Shown here: positions 56,635 to 64,000 of the stretch, piece by piece | How the letters are laid out: each line of letters begins with the position of its first letter | Position numbering within the stretch: the first letter of the stretch is position 1 | Assembly (NCBI GenBank): GCA_019359725.1 | Contig: JAHHGR010000014.1 | Span: 1-64,000 of the forward strand | Direction: 5' to 3' | DNA: 64,000 nt | From: Aphanocapsa lilacina HA4352-LM1 | GTDB taxonomy: Bacteria > Cyanobacteriota > Cyanobacteriia > Gloeobacterales > Gloeobacteraceae | Notes under the pieces: model-generated | Databases searched by the model: none | What the model saw: only the letters and a program-made list of their open reading frames with translations | What the model was told of the DNA's origin: nothing | Made by a program: the position numbers and the translations under genes

Positions 56635-58176
56635 TCAGCGCCCTGCTGTGGCCAAAGTGCGATCCATTTGGGTGCGAATCTGGGTGCGAATTTCTTCGCG
56701 AAACTCGAAAAAGTGCTCGCCGTGGGCGCAGACCGTGAGGTAGGGTCCTAGGACCTGGGGGTTGCGCTGCAGGAGATTCAACAACTGCGACCAGAACAAA
56801 ACGCGCGTCTCGGGCCGCTGCACTCCCTGCAGCCAGATGATCTTGAGCAGGCCACGCAGTTCGGGTAAATCGGGCATCTTGAAGGGGCGTTTGCCCTTGG
56901 GCATGCCTAGATCGAGCGCGTGGCGGTAGCAGCGGCGCATGAAGCGCGCCGGCTCGTACAACTCCCAAAAAGCTTCCACGTACTCTTCGGCGATCTGCTC
57001 GATAGGACGGGTGGGGCGGAAGTTCATCAGGGTGCTCTGGTTCATACCGGTGCCGCTCGCCAACAGCCGGTTTTCTTTTTCAAGGCGGTTCCACAGAGCC
57101 GTACCGGGTAGGGCCTGCAGCATGCTGAACATCGCGTCGGGAATCGCGGTTTGCTCGACAAAGCGGACGATCCGGCCGCCCGCCCCGGCTTTTTCGTTGT
57201 CGAAGCCGATAATGAATCCGGCCAGAAGCCTCAGCCCCGCCCGGGTAATCTTCAGGCACGACTCGCTGAGGGGCTTGCGGTTGTTTTGGAATTTTTGGGT
57301 GAGGGTGAGGCTCTCCTCGTCGGGGGTCTCGATACCCAAAAACACCGAGTCGAAGCCCGCCTCGACCATCAGTTCGAGCAACTCGTCGTCTTCGGCCAGA
57401 TTGATCGAGGCCTCGGTGGTAAAGCGAAAAGGAAATCCGCGCTCCTGCATCCAGGGGGCAAGTTGCTTGAGCATAAGCTTGACGTTGCGCTGGTTGCCGA
57501 TGAAGTTGTCGTCGACGACAAATACCGAGCGGTTCCAACCGAGATCGACCAGGGCCTGCAGTTCGGCGAGCAGTTGCTCGGGGGTCTTGGTGCGCGGCTT
57601 GCGCCCGTAGAGCACGATGATGTCGCAAAATTCGCACTGAAAAGGACAACCGCGCGAGAACTGCACCGACATCGAATCGTAAGCGTCCAGTTCCAATAAA
57701 TCGAAGCGCGGCACCGGGGTGAGGGTGACATCGGGCTTCTCGGCGGCCCGGAACACCCCGCTCGCCTCGCCCGCGGCCAGGGCCGCCAGAAACTTCGGAA
57801 TGGTCAACTCGCCTTCGTCTAGAACCAGATAGTCGGCTCCCGCTTCGAGCGCATCCTCGGGAATCGAGGTCGGGTAGGGACCGCCTACCGCCACCTTGAC
57901 GCCCCGGCGCACCCCTTCGCGGATCAGGTGCAAAAAATCGTCCTTCTGCACCATCATCGCCGAGATAATCGCCAGGTCCGCCCAGGCCCAATCCGCCTCG
58001 CTCTCAAAGCGGACGTTGCGGTCCACCAGGCGAAAATTCCACGGCTGTGGCAGCATCGCCGCCACCGTCACCAACCCCAGAGGCGGCAGCAGCACCTTGC
58101 GGCCGATCAAATTGAGCACCCGCTCAAAGGACCAGAAGGTTTTTGGAAAAATCGGCGAGAACAACAGCACGTTCAT
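56635..58176 (-). CDS. B12-binding-domain radical SAM protein
   Basis: A 513-residue enzyme. The N-terminal ~170 residues are a cobalamin-binding Rossmann-like domain (MNVLLFSPIFPKTFWSF, then GVKVAVGGPYPTSIPED and LVLDEGE). The radical SAM core follows with the [4Fe-4S] cluster motif CPFQCEFCDI (CxxxCxxC), then FVVDDNFIGN and EAGFDSVFLGIETPDEESL. The C-terminal ~150 residues are a DUF4070-type extension. Members of this group catalyse methyl transfers or rearrangements, including the bacteriochlorophyll and hopanoid HpnP/HpnJ types. The substrate is not determined. I chose ATG 58176 because the preceding 14 residues are low-quality. Confidence 0.87.
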   Translation of the reverse strand: MNVLLFSPIFPKTFWSFERVLNLIGRKVLLPPLGLVTVAAMLPQPWNFRLVDRNVRFESEADWAWADLAIISAMMVQKDDFLHLIREGVRRGVKVAVGGPYPTSIPEDALEAGADYLVLDEGELTIPKFLAALAAGEASGVFRAAEKPDVTLTPVPRFDLLELDAYDSMSVQFSRGCPFQCEFCDIIVLYGRKPRTKTPEQLLAELQALVDLGWNRSVFVVDDNFIGNQRNVKLMLKQLAPWMQERGFPFRFTTEASINLAEDDELLELMVEAGFDSVFLGIETPDEESLTLTQKFQNNRKPLSESCLKITRAGLRLLAGFIIGFDNEKAGAGGRIVRFVEQTAIPDAMFSMLQALPGTALWNRLEKENRLLASGTGMNQSTLMNFRPTRPIEQIAEEYVEAFWELYEPARFMRRCYRHALDLGMPKGKRPFKMPDLPELRGLLKIIWLQGVQRPETRVLFWSQLLNLLQRNPQVLGPYLTVCAHGEHFFEFREEIRTQIRTQMDRTLATAGR

Positions 58177-58373
58177 GACTAACCAGACCGCAAGAATGGG
58201 TAACAGTATATCAGACAATGGATTCGATATACTGTCTGAATCGGCTGATACTCTCCATAGAGGGGAGGGAAGTAACGCAAAAATGCGGTTTTTATGGGCT
58301 TCCTTCGCACGTAATCGTGGTTGGCAGCGTTAAATATAGACATGCAGTTCGCATAAATTGAGCCGAGATGGGC

Positions 58374-59858
58374 TCACTCGGCCGTCGGCCCCTCCAGCAG
58401 TCGCGCGGCGATCAGACGGGCTTCGAGATCGCGGCGGCGGGCGATTTCGGCCCTCAGCAGCACCTGCAGACGACGGACCAGTTGGGTCAGTTTTTGGGTT
58501 TCGCGGGCGCTGTAGCGGTGGGGCGGGTCGGGGATCGGCTCCAGGGAACCCCAATCCGGATCGAGGGCGACGGGGGAAGCCGCCTGCCGGGCCGCCGGAG
58601 TGTAGATGCAATTGCCTGTGGCGATTGAGGTTCTGCCCAGCACGCGATTATCGACGAAGTGGTTGTCGCCGTTTTGGCCCCGGCAGGTCAGATCGCCCGT
58701 AATCACGTTGAAGGCGTAATGGCCGTGGGTGGCAGCATCGATAGTCAGTGAGGCCAGGGTGCAATGGGTGATGTACACCCCGAGACCCGTGCCGCCCTGC
58801 TGGTTCACTGCGACACGGCCCAGATCGCAGTGACTGAAGCGTTGATTGGCTGCTCCCGGATAATCGAGGTGGACATCGCCCACGGCGGAGTTGACCACTT
58901 TGAAGCCGGGCCGCACGGCGTTGCTGTAAAGGTTGCCCACATCCGGGCAGTTGGAGATGAGCGAACCGGCGACGATGTTGGGGGTTGGGTGGCGGATGCC
59001 GCAAAGGCTGCGGCAGTTGGCAAAGGTCGCAACCCCGTAGCCCGTAAAGACAAAGCCGGTCTTGAAGCCCACCAGTGCCATGCCCTCGCACTGAAAGTCG
59101 CCCCCTTCGGCGCGCAGAAATTCGCATTGCCCCTGTTGTCCGGCTGCGCGCACTTCGCCGTGCACCTGGGAGAAGAAGATCCCAATTGGGCCGATTCCTA
59201 CCCCCAGACGCACCGAGATATAGGGCGAGACGCGGTTGTTTTCGCACTGCAGCGCGTTGAAGCGCAGCATGTTGCAGGCGTCGCCTGGAAGCACGCTGTT
59301 GGTTAGGTGCAACGCCGAATAGAGCGTCTGGGCCGGGTCGGCGGGATCCCCCGCGCTGCGACCGCAATCTTGAATATTGAGGTTGCGAAACTCGCCGTCC
59401 TGGCACTTGTCGATGAGCAGCCCGGCGCCATCGAAGCGGTTGATGGCGACATCGGTAAAGAGCGGATAGGCGATCTGCTGGAGGTAGATGCCGTGGCAGC
59501 GGGCGGGTCCGCCCCGGTGACTCCCCTGCAACTGGAGATGTTCGAGCACGATCCCCCAGGAGAAGCCCTCCGCATTGGCGAAGTATTCGAGGGCGCCGCG
59601 ATTGGCGTAAGTGTCGGGCAGGTCGCACAGGATAATGGAGTAGGCGTTGCTGGGCCCGGCGATGCGCACGGTGCTTCCGCGCGTTAGCGAAGCCGGGACG
59701 ACCAGGGGCCGGGTGATCCGCCAGTACCCTCCGGGTATATAAAGGTTCGTCCAGCCGTCTGCGAGTGCTTTTTGCAACACCTGCCAGTTGTCGAACTTGC
59801 CGTCGCCCACGCAGCCGAACCGGCGGATGTCGGTCGCCTCTTCTTTGAAAGTTTCCAA
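58374..59858 (-). CDS. Right-handed beta-helix protein (pectate lyase superfamily fold)
   Basis: A 494-residue protein. It begins with the FGCVGDGKFDNWQVLQKALA pattern typical of pectate-lyase-superfamily and phage tailspike proteins, where the G-D-G-x-x-D-x marks the first coil. Repeated short beta-strand steps with N and G turns follow (RNLNIQDCG, LRFNALQCENNRV, LISNCPDVGNLYSN, HCTLASLTIDAATHGHYAFN). The C-terminal ~100 residues form a charged helical tail (TQKLTQLVRRLQVLLRAEI). No lyase active-site residues are evident. No signal peptide; the start is a TTG at 59858. It is divergent from endonuclease V, 36 bases away. It may bind or cleave a surface polysaccharide. Confidence 0.75.
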   Translation of the reverse strand: METFKEEATDIRRFGCVGDGKFDNWQVLQKALADGWTNLYIPGGYWRITRPLVVPASLTRGSTVRIAGPSNAYSIILCDLPDTYANRGALEYFANAEGFSWGIVLEHLQLQGSHRGGPARCHGIYLQQIAYPLFTDVAINRFDGAGLLIDKCQDGEFRNLNIQDCGRSAGDPADPAQTLYSALHLTNSVLPGDACNMLRFNALQCENNRVSPYISVRLGVGIGPIGIFFSQVHGEVRAAGQQGQCEFLRAEGGDFQCEGMALVGFKTGFVFTGYGVATFANCRSLCGIRHPTPNIVAGSLISNCPDVGNLYSNAVRPGFKVVNSAVGDVHLDYPGAANQRFSHCDLGRVAVNQQGGTGLGVYITHCTLASLTIDAATHGHYAFNVITGDLTCRGQNGDNHFVDNRVLGRTSIATGNCIYTPAARQAASPVALDPDWGSLEPIPDPPHRYSARETQKLTQLVRRLQVLLRAEIARRRDLEARLIAARLLEGPTAE

Positions 59859-59894
59859 GTGTGTGTCCCGAACGAACCCGACCCGAGTTTAGCT

Positions 59895-60599
59895 ATGCAT
59901 TCCTGGAATCTCACGCCCCAACAGGCGATCGAAGTACAAAAACAACTGGCGGCCCAGACCGTCCGGACGGGCGAACCCGAGAGGGTGCAGCGCGTCGCCG
60001 GGGTGGATGTGAGCTTCAATCCCCGTGAAGCCAACGCGGTAGTACACGCGGTGGTGGTGGTGCTGAGCTATCCGGGTCTCGAGGTCATCGACCGGCAGGC
60101 GGTGAGTGCGGCGGTGGATTTTCCCTACATTCCGGGACTGTTGAGCTTTCGCGAGGCGCCGCCGATTCTTGCCGCCATCGGCCAACTGTCTCAGAAGCCG
60201 GACCTGGTGATCGTCGATGGCCACGGCTACGCCCACCCGCGCCATCTGGGGATCGCCTCCCACCTGGGTCTTTTTCTCGATGTGCCCACGATCGGCTGCG
60301 CCAAGTCGATTCTGGTGGGTCGCCTTGCCGGGGAGGTGGCCGAAGCGGCCGGTTCACTTGCGGACTTGCTCTGGCGCGGCGAAGTGGTGGGGCGCGCCGT
60401 CCGCACCCGCAGCCGCGTGCAGCCGGTCTATGTCTCCCCCGGCCACCGTCTGGGTCTGGACAGTGCTGTCGAATGGGTGCTGCGCTGCAGCCGGGGCTAT
60501 CGGCTGCCGGAGCCGACCCGCCAGGCTCACAAGTACAGCAATCTGGTGCGTCAGGCCCGCCAGCCCACCAGCCTCAACGGCCTGAGCGGCGCAAAATAA
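59895..60599 (+). CDS. nfi: Endonuclease V
   Basis: A 234-residue DNA repair nuclease that nicks near deaminated bases, especially hypoxanthine (deoxyinosine). The conserved motifs are visible: RVQRVAGVDVSFNP (the first catalytic Asp in GVDVSF), YIPGLLSFREAPPIL (Glu of the metal site), VIVDGHGYAHPRHLGIASH (Asp and His) and PTIGCAKSILVG. The length is normal. I chose ATG 59895, which aligns with family N-termini (W-x-L-T-P-x-x-A); a longer frame overlaps the divergent beta-helix gene. The 3' end overlaps the convergent glycosyltransferase by 26 bases. Confidence 0.93.
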   Translation: MHSWNLTPQQAIEVQKQLAAQTVRTGEPERVQRVAGVDVSFNPREANAVVHAVVVVLSYPGLEVIDRQAVSAAVDFPYIPGLLSFREAPPILAAIGQLSQKPDLVIVDGHGYAHPRHLGIASHLGLFLDVPTIGCAKSILVGRLAGEVAEAAGSLADLLWRGEVVGRAVRTRSRVQPVYVSPGHRLGLDSAVEWVLRCSRGYRLPEPTRQAHKYSNLVRQARQPTSLNGLSGAK

Positions 60600-62226
60600 A
60601 TACTTGCTGGACACCGACGGGCATCCAACGCTCGACGCGGTGCTGCTCGTAGAGAGCGTAGCCGTCGATCGGTCCAAAAGCAAAGACAAATTCGTCGCGG
60701 TCCACCCACCACCAGCTCCTGCCCGGTTGGGCGCGGTACCTCGAGTCGTACAAATACCAGCCGTTGAATTCGAAGCCGCCGTCGGTATTGCCGGGACTGA
60801 GCCGCCCCTCGGCCATCGCCGCGCGCAACACCTGCCATCGCACCCGGTTCCAGGCCAGGTAGTCATGGGTGGTGGCGGCGGCAAATGCCCCGCAGCCCAA
60901 AATCAATGCCAGGGCTACCCCCAGGAGGGCACCGGGCACAGCCCGCGGCGGTGGCGCGAGGGCGAAGATCATGACAAGCGGAAAAAAGTATAGCAAATAA
61001 CGGTCGTAGGAAGCGGTGCGTGGGGCAATCAGCACGAAGTAGAGCGCGATACCCACCCAGGCGAAGGCGACGAGCCATCGCTCGCCCCGGCCGCTGCTGA
61101 CGGCCACAAAGGCAATCAGGCCTGCCCCGACGGCGGCGAGGGCGGTGATAGCGAGCCAGAAACCTGCCGGGGCCGTTGGGATATGGGGTAGCCAGAGGGT
61201 AAAAGTATCCTTGAGAATCGGAAAGCCGGCGCCGCAGTCGTAGAGCACCCCACCGAAAATTTGGGGGATCAGGGCGTCGCGCAGCGAAGTGCTGCCGGCG
61301 GCGGCAATAGCCACCATCGCCGCTGCAAACACCCCCCCCGCCCCGGCGGCCAACCACTTTTGGCGCCACGCCAGTGGCCACCAGCGACCGACGGTGGCCA
61401 CCATGAGCCAGGGCACCAGAAACAGCCCGACGTAGAGCGCCGCTTGCGCCAGCGAACGGACCGAGCGGCCCAGGCCCTCCGCACTCAGGAGCAGCCGCAC
61501 CAGTTCGCCCGCCTGCTCGCTGTAGGTCTGGGGCAACCGCCCGGTCGCGGCAAGCCATCCCTGGTAGAGGACAAGAAATGCAACTATAACTACTGCGGGC
61601 AATGCGGCTTTGAACAGCGAACCTGCCCGTGAGCCGTGCTTAACCAGGTAGCCCGCAGCAAAGGCGAGCGGCAACGCCAGGGCAAACTGGCGCGTCAGCA
61701 CCGCGGCGCAGGCAAACAGGGTTCCCATGGCAATGCTTCGGCGCGAATCGGTGCGGATCCCCCGGACGAACAACCAGATAGCCGGGGTGCAGAAGGCGTA
61801 GAAGGGCACGTCGGTCATGAACGTGAAGGCCAGATTCACGTAAATTGGGTTGACCGTCAGCAGCAGCGCTCCAAGCAAGGCCAGCGGCAAACCGGCTCCC
61901 AGTTCGCGCCCCAGCGCGTAGGTGGAGGCTGCCCCCACCCAGGCGAGCACGAGCGTCGATAAGCGCAGCGCCGTGAAGGAAAAACCGTCGGGCAGGCAAA
62001 ATAGCGACCCCCACAGCACCTGAGCGATCTGGCTGGCGGGTGCCCAGTCGGTAAGCTGCAGATCCCCTTTGTCCAGAATCGACTGCACGGCCTTGGCGTA
62101 GGCCCAGTCGTCGTTGAGGGGAAAGTCCCCCACGGGATTGACCAGCAGAGCGAGGAGGCACCAGACGAGGGCAAGCCCGACGATTGCCGCAACGTCTTTC
62201 CAGTTGGGGAGGATTGTCCGAGCCAC
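60574..62226 (-). CDS. GT39/ArnT-like membrane glycosyltransferase
   Basis: A 550-residue polytopic membrane protein of the PMT/ArnT-like GT-C group. After an N-terminal helix (VAAIVGLALVWCLLALLV) the loop NPVGDFPLNDDWAYAKAV contains the D-D motif expected of polyprenyl-phosphate-sugar-using GT-C enzymes. About ten further membrane helices follow (LALLGALLLTVNPIYVNLA, LFACAAVLTRQFALALPLA, LIAFVAVSSG, LLYFFPLVMIFAL). The soluble C-terminal piece (GGFEFNGWYLYDSRYRAQPG) may bind acceptor. The start is a GTG at 62226. It lies next to the FAD/GtrA gene, consistent with a cell-envelope sugar pathway. Confidence 0.82.
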   Translation of the reverse strand: MARTILPNWKDVAAIVGLALVWCLLALLVNPVGDFPLNDDWAYAKAVQSILDKGDLQLTDWAPASQIAQVLWGSLFCLPDGFSFTALRLSTLVLAWVGAASTYALGRELGAGLPLALLGALLLTVNPIYVNLAFTFMTDVPFYAFCTPAIWLFVRGIRTDSRRSIAMGTLFACAAVLTRQFALALPLAFAAGYLVKHGSRAGSLFKAALPAVVIVAFLVLYQGWLAATGRLPQTYSEQAGELVRLLLSAEGLGRSVRSLAQAALYVGLFLVPWLMVATVGRWWPLAWRQKWLAAGAGGVFAAAMVAIAAAGSTSLRDALIPQIFGGVLYDCGAGFPILKDTFTLWLPHIPTAPAGFWLAITALAAVGAGLIAFVAVSSGRGERWLVAFAWVGIALYFVLIAPRTASYDRYLLYFFPLVMIFALAPPPRAVPGALLGVALALILGCGAFAAATTHDYLAWNRVRWQVLRAAMAEGRLSPGNTDGGFEFNGWYLYDSRYRAQPGRSWWWVDRDEFVFAFGPIDGYALYEQHRVERWMPVGVQQVFILRRSGR

Positions 62227-62408
62227 GCTTGCACCTGTGCCGTTTCCGAAAAGTCTACAGGCTCATCAATGCAGGGGAAGCCGGTGGTCGGTCCGAGGCG
62301 ATCGCGTTAGCGTGGTTGGCAACTTGTGCGCCCCTGCAAACCCGTCCGACGCTTTGCAGCCTGTTACCCGCTGCGCCGCACCCCTCTGCCGCTTTGAGAT
62401 TAGCCGCC
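62227..62408. other. Divergent intergenic region with a HIP1 octamer
   Basis: 182 bases between the divergent GT-C and FAD/GtrA genes. It contains one GCGATCGC (HIP1) at 62298-62305. No gene or clear promoter pair was found. Confidence 0.45.
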
Positions 62409-64000
62409 ATGTCCCAATTCGACCAGGGTTCTGCACCCGTTTACGTTCTGGGAGCTGGGCCGGCGGGCCTTGCCGCCGCCTATACGCTCACCAAGTTGGG
62501 TTACCCCGTTGTGGTCGTCGAGCGCGACCGCTGCGTGGGCGGATTGGCCCGCAGCATCGAACACCAGGGCTTTATTCTCGACTACGGTCCCCACCGTTTT
62601 TTCACCAAGCTCGCTCCGGTGCTCGCCTTCTGGGATGAGGTGCTCGGGTCTGAGCAGGTGACGGTCAACCGCCTCACGCGCATCTACTACGGCGGCAAAT
62701 ATTTTTCCTATCCACTCAAAGCCTTTGAGGCGCTTTTCTCACTGGGCTTTATCGAAAGTGCCCGCATCGTGTTTTCCTACGCTGAAGCCCAACTGTTCCC
62801 GAACCGCGCGCCCAAGAATTTTGCCGAGTGGGTGAGTGCCCGCTTCGGCAGGCGGCTGTATGAGATTTTCTTCGAGGGCTACACCGAAAAGCTCTGGGGC
62901 ATCCGCTGCACCGAAATTTCGGCGGACTGGGCCGCTCAGCGCATCAAAGGGCTGTCGCTGCTCAAAGCGGTCCGCAATGCCCTGCTGGGTAACGACGGCA
63001 AGGTCAAAAGCCTGATCGACCAGTTCCAGTTCCCCCGCCTGGGTTCGGGGCAACTCTACGAGCGCACCGCCGATTATCTGACCGCTCACGGCCAGACGGT
63101 CCTGCTCGATACCGAGGTGGTGGGTCTGCATCGCTCGGGCGAACGGGTTACCGCCCTCACCCTCAAAGACCGCGAGAGCGGTCGGGAGGCGGTGGTGGAC
63201 TGCTCCGCCGTGATCTCTTCGATTCCCCTGTCGTTGCTTGTCCAGCAGTTGGAACCGACTGCTCCTGCGGAGGTGCTTGCCGCAGCCCGCTCGCTGAAGT
63301 TTCGCAACACGGTGCTGGTATACGTGTTCGTCGAAGGAGAAGATCTCTTTCCAGACAACTGGCTCTATATCAATGATCCGACCGTCGAGTTAGGGCGGGT
63401 GACCAACTTTGCCAACTGGTCGCAGGATATGCTGGGCGATCGGACCCGCACACCGCTGTGTTGCGAGTACTGGTGCCAGTTCGACGGCACCTGGAAGATG
63501 CCCGACCACGAACTGGTGGCCCGCGCCGGGCGCGATTTGCGCCGGATTGGGCTGTTGGGCAACCAGAAAGTCTCGGACGGCTTCGTGGTCCGCCTGCCGC
63601 GCACCTACCCAATTTACGCGGGTAATTACAAACAGGCCCTGGCCACGATTCAGGACTACCTGGGCCGTTTTGCCAACCTGCAGGCGGTGGGCCGCTACGG
63701 AGCGTTCAAGTACAACAATCAAGATCACAGTTTGCTGATGGGCATCCTGGCTGCCGAGAACGTCGCCAGCCCCGGCAAGCACGACCTCTGGTCGGTCAAC
63801 TCCGACAGCGAGTATCAAGAAGAAGCCAAGTCCGGCGAGAAAACCACCCCCGCTCCCCCACGACCGGTGACCGGGGGATTGAAACTCCCCGAGCCCATCG
63901 CCAAACTCAGCTCCCAGATGGGGGGCTACCTGATCACCGGCGGCCTGGCGACGGTGGTGGATGTGGGGATCTTTGCGGCCCTCACCCAACTGGGGCTCTG
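62409..64000 (+). CDS. FAD-dependent oxidoreductase fused to a GtrA domain (truncated at window end)
   Basis: The frame opens at ATG 62409 and is still open at the window edge (530 residues seen). The N-terminal ~440 residues are an FAD protein of the amine-oxidase/protoporphyrinogen-oxidase/UDP-galactopyranose-mutase-like group: dinucleotide motif VYVLGAGPAGLAAAYTL, VVVERDRCVGGLA, DYGPHRFFTK, EGYTEKLWGI and a C-terminal FAD segment GRYGAFKYNNQDHSLLMGI. A linker of Pro and Lys follows. The last visible residues (GGYLITGGLATVVDVGIFAA, then LTQLGL) are the first helix of a GtrA-like membrane domain, which flips or carries lipid-linked sugars. This fusion suggests a role in lipid-linked glycan assembly. 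Confidence 0.8.
   Translation, partial: MSQFDQGSAPVYVLGAGPAGLAAAYTLTKLGYPVVVVERDRCVGGLARSIEHQGFILDYGPHRFFTKLAPVLAFWDEVLGSEQVTVNRLTRIYYGGKYFSYPLKAFEALFSLGFIESARIVFSYAEAQLFPNRAPKNFAEWVSARFGRRLYEIFFEGYTEKLWGIRCTEISADWAAQRIKGLSLLKAVRNALLGNDGKVKSLIDQFQFPRLGSGQLYERTADYLTAHGQTVLLDTEVVGLHRSGERVTALTLKDRESGREAVVDCSAVISSIPLSLLVQQLEPTAPAEVLAAARSLKFRNTVLVYVFVEGEDLFPDNWLYINDPTVELGRVTNFANWSQDMLGDRTRTPLCCEYWCQFDGTWKMPDHELVARAGRDLRRIGLLGNQKVSDGFVVRLPRTYPIYAGNYKQALATIQDYLGRFANLQAVGRYGAFKYNNQDHSLLMGILAAENVASPGKHDLWSVNSDSEYQEEAKSGEKTTPAPPRPVTGGLKLPEPIAKLSSQMGGYLITGGLATVVDVGIFAALTQLGL

Overview
The window looks like chromosome from a GC-rich cyanobacterium. The support is a NarM-type nitrate reductase-associated protein, a cyanobacterial-style glutathione reductase, several HIP1 octamers (GCGATCGC at 3987, 42004, 42170, 45770 and 62298), a heterocyst-glycolipid/PUFA-synthase-like polyketide operon, and many secreted FG-GAP and propeller proteins. 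From memory of gene content, a Gloeobacter species is my best guess; this was not tested by any search. No rRNA, tRNA or CRISPR array was found.

Layout. 1-1025 holds decayed IS630-type transposase remnants. 1026-8498 carries housekeeping and small genes: a DEAD-box helicase with a strong terminator, a DnaJ-like zinc-finger protein, glutathione reductase, an SDR, a HAD phosphatase fused to a HerA-like ATPase, NarM, a calcineurin-like phosphatase and a zinc-ribbon protein. 8725-15632 is a duplicated accessory region: a DUF885 protein, then two copies of a cassette made of a coiled-coil gene divergent from an FG-GAP/IPT gene. One copy carries an extra piece of the DUF885 gene, and an FkbM methyltransferase sits between the copies. 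15649-25337 has a secreted metzincin-like protease, a class A beta-lactamase, a DoxX protein, an SDR divergent from an AraC regulator, SelO, and an ABC-F (Uup) ATPase. 25338-25827 contains two abutting MITE-like inverted-repeat elements with TA flanks.

25828-42894 is the centrepiece, a minus-strand operon of five tightly packed genes. A 2919-residue enzyme (two nitronate-monooxygenase/PfaD-like domains, KS, AT, two identical ACPs, KR, DH) overlaps by ATGA a 1620-residue enzyme (KS, AT, DH, C-terminal phosphopantetheinyl transferase). These are followed by a free-standing ACP, an alkaline-phosphatase-superfamily phosphodiesterase and a propeller-like protein. I infer that it makes a long-chain, probably hydroxylated or unsaturated acyl or polyketide product that is loaded, reduced, and perhaps transferred or trimmed by the last two gene products.

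43613-47246 runs ppa, panD, a cellulose-synthase-like glycosyltransferase and a secreted alpha/beta hydrolase on the plus strand. 47250-51301 is a cluster of four related secreted repeat proteins: two intact, one frameshifted, one reduced to a 3' fragment. 51442-64000 holds a small periplasmic protein, uvrA, an O-antigen-polymerase-like membrane protein, a B12-binding radical SAM enzyme, a beta-helix protein, endonuclease V, a GT39-type membrane glycosyltransferase, and an FAD oxidoreductase fused to a GtrA domain that runs off the window edge.
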